Assembly: GCA_900769845.1 (NCBI GenBank)
Contig: CAAGIF010000055.1
Location: 1 to 9,914, forward strand
Origin: an uncultured Oscillospiraceae bacterium
Lineage (GTDB): Bacteria; Bacillota_A; Clostridia; Oscillospirales; Oscillospiraceae
Reading direction: 5' to 3'
Length of the DNA stretch: 9,914 nucleotides
Shown: piece after piece, positions 5,897 through 9,914 of the stretch
How the letters are laid out: each line of letters starts with the position of its first letter
Position numbering within the stretch: the stretch's first letter is position 1
The notes under the pieces: generated by a model
The model's database searches: none
What the model was told of the DNA's origin: nothing
What the model saw: the letters and a program-made list of their open reading frames with translations, nothing else
Program-made: the position numbers and the translations under genes

Positions 5897-6427
5897 ATGA
5901 GTAGAGGTATTATTTTATATCAATCTAAATATGGAGCAACGAAAAAGTATGTGGATTGGCTAGTGGAGGAACTTGGCTTTGATTATGAAGAAACTAAGAA
6001 TGCTAAAGTTGCTAATTTACTGAATTATGATGTTATCATTTTAGGTGGAGGTGTTTATGCTTCCGGCATTGCGGGGCTGCAATTCTTAAAGAAAAATATA
6101 GGGCAGTTGACAGACAAGAAGATTGCAGTATTTGCAGTTGGTGCTTCTCCATATGATGAGAAAGCAATACAACAGTTAAGGGAGCTGCATTTTAAAGAGG
6201 CACTAAGTAATATTCCATCGTTCTATTGTCGTGGGACATGGGATGAAGAGAAAATGACTTTTGGAGATAGAACACTTTGCAAGATGCTGCAAAAAGCAGT
6301 TGCGAAGCAAAATCCGAACGAATATGAACCTTGGCAAAAAGCATTGATGTGTGCAGTTGGAAAGAAGTGTGATTGGACGGACAAAGCATATTTGAATCCA
6401 ATGCTGAAGTTTATAGAGGAGAAATAA
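5897..6427 (+). CDS. Flavodoxin-domain protein (HemG-like superfamily)
   Basis: This 176-residue protein has a flavodoxin-like fold. GIILYQSKYGATKKYVDWL (4-22) is the beta1/FMN-phosphate loop/alpha1 signature, YDVIILGGGVYASGIAGLQFL (44-64) the second strand and loop, and KKIAVFAVGAS (74-84) the central strand. The C-terminal third (about 110-176: FYCRGTWDEEKM, DRTLCKML, KKCDWTD) matches the layout of stand-alone flavodoxin-domain proteins of Clostridia. It probably binds FMN and acts as a cytoplasmic redox carrier or quinone/protoporphyrinogen-type reductase, but the substrate cannot be read from sequence and no heme genes are nearby, so I give no hemG name. It starts four bases after the marR stop, with AAGGAG (5881-5886) inside the end of marR; co-transcription is very likely. 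Confidence 0.85.
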   Translation: MSRGIILYQSKYGATKKYVDWLVEELGFDYEETKNAKVANLLNYDVIILGGGVYASGIAGLQFLKKNIGQLTDKKIAVFAVGASPYDEKAIQQLRELHFKEALSNIPSFYCRGTWDEEKMTFGDRTLCKMLQKAVAKQNPNEYEPWQKALMCAVGKKCDWTDKAYLNPMLKFIEEK

Positions 6428-6441
6428 TAGCAGGGATATTT

Positions 6442-6846
6442 ATGAAAAAGTATTTGTCGGCAGTCTTAATATGGATTATGATTATTCCCATAGCGATTTT
6501 GAATGGTGGGTTTCGGGAATATGTACTGGTTGAGCTAGGCACGTTGGCGCTCCCATTAAGCGGTATCATATTGAGTATTTGTATTTTTGGCATTGCTTAT
6601 TGTTTCGTGCCCAAAATCAAGAATAGCAGTAAAAAAGATTATTTTATATTCGGTGTAATATGGTTTGTGCTGACAAACCTATTTGATTTAATTTCATACA
6701 TCATGGATGGCGGCAGATTTTCTGATTTGATCCGTTCTTATAACATATTAACAGGAAATATGTGGATCCTTGTGGTTCTGTCAGCCTTATTTTCACCAGC
6801 AATGGTTATGAAAATAAGAGTAAATAAGTCAGAAAATCAAGTTTGA
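6442..6846 (+). CDS. Four-helix integral membrane protein, unknown function
   Basis: This 134-residue, very hydrophobic protein has four likely transmembrane helices at about residues 5-22, 30-56, 67-88 and 104-124, with a short basic C-terminus (KIRVNKSENQV). NGGFREYVL (21-29) sits between helices 1 and 2 and a charged KIKNSSKKDY loop between 2 and 3. I recognise the general type from Clostridia but no functional family. The frame opens earlier, overlapping the flavodoxin gene, but ATG 6442 starts the natural MKKYLSAVLIW sequence, has a weak CAGGG site, and lies 14 bp after the previous stop. Being third in the MarR operon, it may be a membrane partner or transporter-like helper of the flavodoxin; that is inference only. 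Confidence 0.75.
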   Translation: MKKYLSAVLIWIMIIPIAILNGGFREYVLVELGTLALPLSGIILSICIFGIAYCFVPKIKNSSKKDYFIFGVIWFVLTNLFDLISYIMDGGRFSDLIRSYNILTGNMWILVVLSALFSPAMVMKIRVNKSENQV

Positions 6847-6929
6847 TGAATCAAGAGATTCCTATTTATCGAACAGGCAAGAGCGCACTTCTATACATAG
6901 CGTTCCGCCATGTTGTGCGAACAAGGATA

Positions 6930-6960
6930 AAAGCCAAGCAGCATCTTGCAGCTTGGCTTT
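6930..6960. terminator. Bidirectional terminator-like hairpin between the convergent operons
   Basis: AAAGCCAAGC (6930-6939) pairs perfectly with GCTTGGCTTT (6951-6960); the loop can form a further GCA/TGC helix. On the minus strand the stem runs into TTTTATCC, so it could end the uppP-galM transcript. On the plus strand only CACTGTTTT follows. Confidence 0.6.
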
Positions 6961-6961
6961 C

Positions 6962-7000
6962 ACTGTTTTATGGACACCGCCCTAATTGGCGCGGTCTTTT
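6962..7000 (-). repeat. Right inverted repeat
   Basis: Read on the minus strand it begins AAAAGACCGCGCCAA and ends TAAAACAGT, matching the left repeat at 4966-5004 (30 of 39 positions). It ends seven bases before the galM stop codon. Confidence 0.75.
6976..7000 (+). terminator. Short plus-strand terminator overlapping the right inverted repeat
   Basis: ACCGCCC (6976-6982) pairs with GG-c-GCGGT (6988-6995), 7 bp with one bulge, followed by CTTTTA. It would end the marR operon transcript. The left repeat does not keep this stem, since its middle part has diverged. Confidence 0.45.
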
Positions 7001-7006
7001 ACGTAT

Positions 7007-7885
7007 TCAGCGAACAAAAGAAGTTGACAGCGTGGTGGACCAGCTTTCGCCGGGCTCCAGAATGGCGGCGGCGGGTTTTTCTTCCCACTTGCGGCTGCTG
7101 TTTTCCAGACTGGGCAGACTGTGCCAGGGCTCGATACACACAAACTTAGGCATACCAGGCTTGCTCCACAGCAGGGTGTAGGGGAAGCCGGAAATATCAC
7201 AGACAACGCCGCGGCCCGTTCCCTTTTCGTAAATTCCCAGGGTCTGGGAAACCAGATTGACCATGCAGTGGCTGTCATTTTCAAAGAGCTTCTCGTCGAT
7301 GGGAATGCTCTTGATATTGCTGCCCAGGGTGTAATGATCCGCCTGGATCAGACCGGTAGGCAGGCAGTTTAAGCACAGAGGAGATTCCAGATCAGAAAAA
7401 CGCAACTCATAGTCCGTTGCCACATGCTTGTCATCAAAGGGAACGGCGTAGGCAGGGTGATAGCCGATGCCGAAGGGCAGTTTGTCGGAATCGTGGTTTT
7501 CCACGGTGAGGGTATGGTGCAGGGTGTCCCCCTCCAGCGTAAAAATAGAGAGCAGAGCGAACTCATAAGGGAACAGCTTCAGCGTCTCCTCGTTTGAACG
7601 CAGTTCCAGAACCAGAGAATCCCCGGTCTGATCCACAAATTCATGCTCCATCAGACGGACAAATCCGTGCTGACCGGCCTTATATTCACCGCCTTTGGCT
7701 TCAATAATGCCATCCACAACCTTACCGGCATGGGGGAACAGAATGGGCGCATGGAAGCCCCATACTTCCTTATCCGCATTCCACATATGTTCCACGCCGT
7801 CGCACTTACGCAGAACGCTTTTCACCTGAGCGCCGTAGGTGGTAACTGTGACCTTTAGATATTCGTTTTCAATGATGTAATCCAT
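7007..7885 (-). CDS. Aldose 1-epimerase family protein (GalM/LacX-like)
   Basis: This 292-residue cytoplasmic enzyme is expected to catalyse alpha/beta interconversion of free sugars such as glucose or galactose. The family's catalytic residues are visible: His73 in GQHGFVR, His143 in GYHPAY (acid), and Glu252 in CIEPWH (base). PILFPHAGKVVDG (47-59) is the usual sugar-pocket segment. The length and the GQHGF...IEPWHSLPS pattern fit the LacX-like branch more than classical GalM (about 340 residues). The start at 7885 has AGGAGG (7892-7897) immediately upstream; the frame extends further but into the uppP gene. It lies 16 bp downstream of uppP and is probably co-transcribed. The last codons approach within seven bases of the right inverted repeat; the C-terminus (STTLSTSFVR) seems natural, so I see no sign of truncation. 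Confidence 0.88.
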   Translation of the reverse strand: MDYIIENEYLKVTVTTYGAQVKSVLRKCDGVEHMWNADKEVWGFHAPILFPHAGKVVDGIIEAKGGEYKAGQHGFVRLMEHEFVDQTGDSLVLELRSNEETLKLFPYEFALLSIFTLEGDTLHHTLTVENHDSDKLPFGIGYHPAYAVPFDDKHVATDYELRFSDLESPLCLNCLPTGLIQADHYTLGSNIKSIPIDEKLFENDSHCMVNLVSQTLGIYEKGTGRGVVCDISGFPYTLLWSKPGMPKFVCIEPWHSLPSLENSSRKWEEKPAAAILEPGESWSTTLSTSFVR

Positions 7886-7901
7886 AATAATCCTCCTTTG
7901 T

Positions 7902-8777
7902 TTATTGGAACAGGAAATACAGCAGCACCACCGCACCGAGAACGATCCGGTAAATGCCAAAAGCCGAGAAAGAATGGCGGCGCACATAGTCCATCAGCGC
8001 CCGGATCACCAGCAGACTCACCAGGAAGCTGACCACGCAGCCAACTGCCAGGATCCCGATCTCCAATCCCGAGATCCCCACGCCGGAGAGTAGGAATTTC
8101 AGACCCTTGATAGCAGACGCACCCAGCATGGTGGGAATCGCCATGAAGAAGGAGAATTCCGCGCCAGCGCTGCGGCCCACGCCCAACAGAATAGCGCCCA
8201 GAATTGTGCTGCCGGACCGGGAAGTTCCCGGAATCAGGCTCAGGCACTGGAAAGCGCCGATGAGCAGGGCGGTCTTATAGGTGATCTGATGAACATCCTC
8301 CACCGGGTGATTTTGGATGAAAGTCACAGATGGGCCGTCTTTCTTCGGGTTTCTGAGGTACTTGCCTTGCTGTTTTTTGCTTTCCACCAGAATAAAAGCG
8401 ACGCCGTAGATAATCAGCGCTGCGGAAACCACAATTCCGTTATGCAAATGCTCATCCATCCAATCATCCAGCAGAACACCCACCAAACCGGATGGAATGA
8501 TAGCTGCAATCACCTTGAACCACAGACTCCAGGTCTGTTTCTTCTCTTCGTCGGTTTTGCTCAAGACAAAGGGATTCAGTTTCCGGAAGAACAGCACGAT
8601 CACCGCCAGAATTGCGCCCAGCTGGATCACCACATCGAACATGGACTGAAATTCCTTCGTCACCTGCAGGTTTACAAATTCATTGAGCAGAATCAGGTGA
8701 CCCGTGGAGGATACCGGCAGCCATTCCGTCACGCCCTCCACAATACCAAAGAGAATGGCTTTTAATATTTCAAACAT
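7902..8777 (-). CDS. uppP: Undecaprenyl-diphosphatase UppP/BacA
   Basis: This integral membrane phosphatase converts undecaprenyl diphosphate to the monophosphate, recycling the lipid carrier for peptidoglycan and other envelope polymers; overproduction gives bacitracin resistance. It has 291 residues, within the usual 265-290 range. Both inverted-repeat active-site motifs are intact: EGVTEWLPVSSTGH (14-27) with Glu14, Glu18 and His27, and PGTSRSGST (183-191) with Arg187, equal to Glu17, Glu21, His30 and Arg174 of E. coli. Several hydrophobic helices and a charged loop around 132-165 (VESKKQQGKYLRNPKKDG) agree with the family. ATG at 8775-8777 is preceded by GGAGGAG (8781-8787). A strong promoter lies about 150 bp upstream. 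The aldose epimerase gene follows closely. Confidence 0.96.
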   Translation of the reverse strand: MFEILKAILFGIVEGVTEWLPVSSTGHLILLNEFVNLQVTKEFQSMFDVVIQLGAILAVIVLFFRKLNPFVLSKTDEEKKQTWSLWFKVIAAIIPSGLVGVLLDDWMDEHLHNGIVVSAALIIYGVAFILVESKKQQGKYLRNPKKDGPSVTFIQNHPVEDVHQITYKTALLIGAFQCLSLIPGTSRSGSTILGAILLGVGRSAGAEFSFFMAIPTMLGASAIKGLKFLLSGVGISGLEIGILAVGCVVSFLVSLLVIRALMDYVRRHSFSAFGIYRIVLGAVVLLYFLFQ

Positions 8778-8931
8778 AGACTCCTCCTTTTCGGGTAACT
8801 GTCAAATCAGTGTTTGTTGATTGTCGCACTGGCGCGCAGACTCCCGGGACTCTTGGATTTTTCAAGCCGGAAAGACCGGGGCGCGGCGCATCACAATTCT
8901 GTTAGCTCAAAAATTATGATTCCTTTTCAAT

Positions 8932-8960
8932 ATCATACAATCAATCCAGCCACTTTGCAA
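8932..8960 (-). promoter_or_regulatory. Promoter of uppP
   Basis: On the minus strand TTGCAA (8955-8960), a 17-bp spacer and TATGAT (8932-8937) form a good sigma-A promoter. The leader would be about 150 nt and contains a small CCGG-AAAGA-CCGG hairpin (near 8866-8880) and otherwise no recognised element. Confidence 0.7.
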
Positions 8961-9004
8961 GAAAAACTTGTCTGTTAACAAATTACCGCCGAACTCTTTA
9001 CAAT

Positions 9005-9038
9005 TTGTTCACTCAAACGGTTGATTTTGCGGTATAAT
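9005..9038 (+). promoter_or_regulatory. Promoter of the response regulator gene
   Basis: A perfect -10 TATAAT lies at 9033-9038. The -35 region is poor: TTGTTC (9005-9010) is 22 bp away and TTCACT (9008-9013) 19 bp, so activation by a regulator, perhaps the gene's own product, is possible. The 8778-9077 gap holds this promoter, the uppP promoter and no gene. Confidence 0.5.
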
Positions 9039-9077
9039 GATAGAAAAGGCAAATTATTCAAAAATGGAGGTATTCTC

Positions 9078-9764
9078 ATGGCTGTTTCCGTTTTGATCGT
9101 GGAAGATGATCCCAATATTGCAGAACTGCTCCAAATGTATCTGGAAAAAGAAGGCTATGCCGTTACCGTTGCAGAAGACGGCGGGAAGGGCCTGACCAAA
9201 TTCCGGGCCATCAAGCCCGACCTGGTGCTCCTGGATGTGATGATGCCCGTCATGGACGGCTGGGCTGTGTGCAGAGCCATCCGGGCAGAGGCCCAGACTC
9301 CCATTATTATGTTAACCGCAAAAAGCGAAACCGATGACAAGATCTCCGGTCTGAAATCCGGCGCTGACGATTATATCACCAAGCCCTTCGAAATGAAGGA
9401 AGTCCTTGCCCGGATTGAAGCGGTGCTTCGCCGTTCCGGCGGTGTGGCCACGGAGAAAAAATCCCGCCGGCTGGTATTTGATCAGTTGATCATTGACATG
9501 GATGCTTTTGAACTTATCATCGCCGGAAAAAAAGTGGACGCGCCTCCCAAAGAGATGGATCTTCTGTTCTATCTGGCATCCTCTCCCAATCGGGTCTACA
9601 CCCGCAACCAGCTTCTGGATGAGGTCTGGGGTTTTGACTATTTCGGCGACAGCCGTACCGTAGATGTCCATGTGAAGCGCCTGCGTGAAAAACTGGAAGG
9701 CATCAGCGATTCCTGGAGTCTGAAGACTGTATGGGGCGTCGGTTATAAGTTCGAGGTACTCTGA
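9078..9764 (+). CDS. OmpR/PhoB-family two-component response regulator
   Basis: This 228-residue DNA-binding regulator is activated by phosphorylation. The receiver domain (4-118) has the acidic pocket Glu9/Asp10, phospho-acceptor Asp53 in LVLLDVMMP, Thr80 in IIMLTAKS, and Lys102 in YITKPF. A linker (119-132) leads to the winged-helix domain (about 133-227) with PPKEMDLLFYLASSPNRVYTRNQLLDEVWG and the recognition-helix/wing pattern SRTVDVHVKRLREKLE...KTVWGVGYKFEV. All key residues are present, so it should be phosphorylatable. ATG 9078 has TGGAGG (9065-9070). No histidine kinase follows directly, which is unusual for this class; the next frame is a small unrelated protein. Its target genes are unknown; the divergent uppP operon is one candidate by position only. 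Confidence 0.94.
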   Translation: MAVSVLIVEDDPNIAELLQMYLEKEGYAVTVAEDGGKGLTKFRAIKPDLVLLDVMMPVMDGWAVCRAIRAEAQTPIIMLTAKSETDDKISGLKSGADDYITKPFEMKEVLARIEAVLRRSGGVATEKKSRRLVFDQLIIDMDAFELIIAGKKVDAPPKEMDLLFYLASSPNRVYTRNQLLDEVWGFDYFGDSRTVDVHVKRLREKLEGISDSWSLKTVWGVGYKFEVL

Positions 9765-9820
9765 GATAAAAGTTTTCTACCGCACCAGTGAAACAAACCT
9801 GAATTGGCGAGGTGATTTTA

Positions 9821-9914
9821 ATGGCAAAGATAAGAATCACAATCACAGAAAGTAATTGTAGGAACGGCTATCTTAAAAAGGGGCAAGAATTTGTCGTTGA
9901 AGATTTATGTCCGC
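9821..9914 (+). CDS. Small protein, TIGR04076-like N-terminus, cut by window edge
   Basis: Only 31 codons are visible, starting MAKIRITITESNCRNGYLKK and continuing GQEFVVEDLCP. This resembles the start of TIGR04076-type small proteins of anaerobes, in which a short beta-rich N-terminus with a Cys and a KKGQ/KKGD turn leads to an EDLCPP motif; their function is unknown. The start has GAGGTG (9809-9814) at a suitable distance. It lies 56 bp after the response regulator with no terminator between, so co-transcription is possible. Family call is from memory of a short piece and is tentative; that it is a real gene is likely. Confidence 0.6.
   Translation, partial: MAKIRITITESNCRNGYLKKGQEFVVEDLCP

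Larger units (their letters stand above)
4966..7000. mobile_element. Candidate inserted segment bounded by 39-bp inverted repeats, with no transposase
   Basis: This 2,035-bp stretch is bounded by imperfect inverted repeats (4966-5004 and 6962-7000). Most of it, especially 5260-6850, is visibly AT-richer than the oad and galM/uppP genes on either side, and its codon use shifts accordingly (many AAA, ATT, TTA). It carries the marR/flavodoxin/membrane-protein operon. I see no transposase, integrase or target-site duplication: the eight bases outside each repeat do not match. It could be a non-autonomous element, a decayed transposon with cargo, or unrelated repeats at both borders. Confidence 0.4.

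Noticed and set aside
4958..7008. Target-site duplication flanking the inverted repeats
   Set aside because: The bases outside the repeats (TGCATAAA on the left, ACGTATTC on the right) do not match at 8 bp or fewer, so no duplication can be claimed.
6846..7181. Frame starting at an ATG overlapping the stop of the membrane protein gene
   Set aside because: It has no ribosome binding site, runs through the hairpin, the inverted repeat and the terminator, then antisense into the aldose epimerase gene; no protein family is recognised.
8289..8765. Plus-strand frame opposite uppP
   Set aside because: It is antisense to an intact uppP with all catalytic motifs; its His/Gln/Asn-rich translation is typical of a shadow frame.

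Overview
The window looks like chromosomal DNA of an anaerobic, gut-type Gram-positive bacterium of the class Clostridia, probably near Oscillospiraceae/Ruminococcaceae. This is inferred from strong AGGAGG-type ribosome binding sites, GC-rich codon use in the core genes, a four-gene decarboxylase sodium pump and an ATP-type PEP carboxykinase. No taxonomic marker gene is present, so the assignment is tentative.

Region 1 (1-4819) is an oxaloacetate module. A partial pckA (ATP-dependent PEP carboxykinase, minus strand) is divergent from a tight plus-strand operon: oadA (carboxyltransferase), oadG (small membrane subunit), a biotin carrier with two biotinyl domains instead of the usual one, and oadB (sodium-translocating membrane subunit). 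Together these would interconvert PEP and oxaloacetate, and decarboxylate oxaloacetate to pyruvate while exporting Na+. Consensus-like promoters for both directions, and a roughly 200-nt structured leader before oadA, lie in the 444-bp gap.

Region 2 (about 4789-7006) is the accessory and most unusual part. The last codons of oadB plus the adjoining stem-loop occur a second time about 103 bp downstream, with only synonymous changes in the coding part. Right after that copy begins a 39-bp imperfect inverted repeat whose partner lies at 6962-7000. Between them is a clearly AT-richer segment holding a rho-independent terminator, a run of four hairpins with no convincing gene, two palindromic operators, and an operon of a MarR-type regulator, a flavodoxin-like protein and a four-helix membrane protein of unknown function. 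No transposase is present, so the segment is best described as a candidate inserted or passenger element.

Region 3 (7007-9914) returns to core-like GC-rich DNA. A minus-strand pair, uppP (undecaprenyl-diphosphatase) then a galM/LacX-like aldose 1-epimerase, converges on the accessory segment. Divergent from uppP is an OmpR/PhoB-type response regulator with no histidine kinase in the window, followed by the start of a small Cys-containing protein resembling the TIGR04076 family.

No tRNA, rRNA, CRISPR array or phage gene was recognised.
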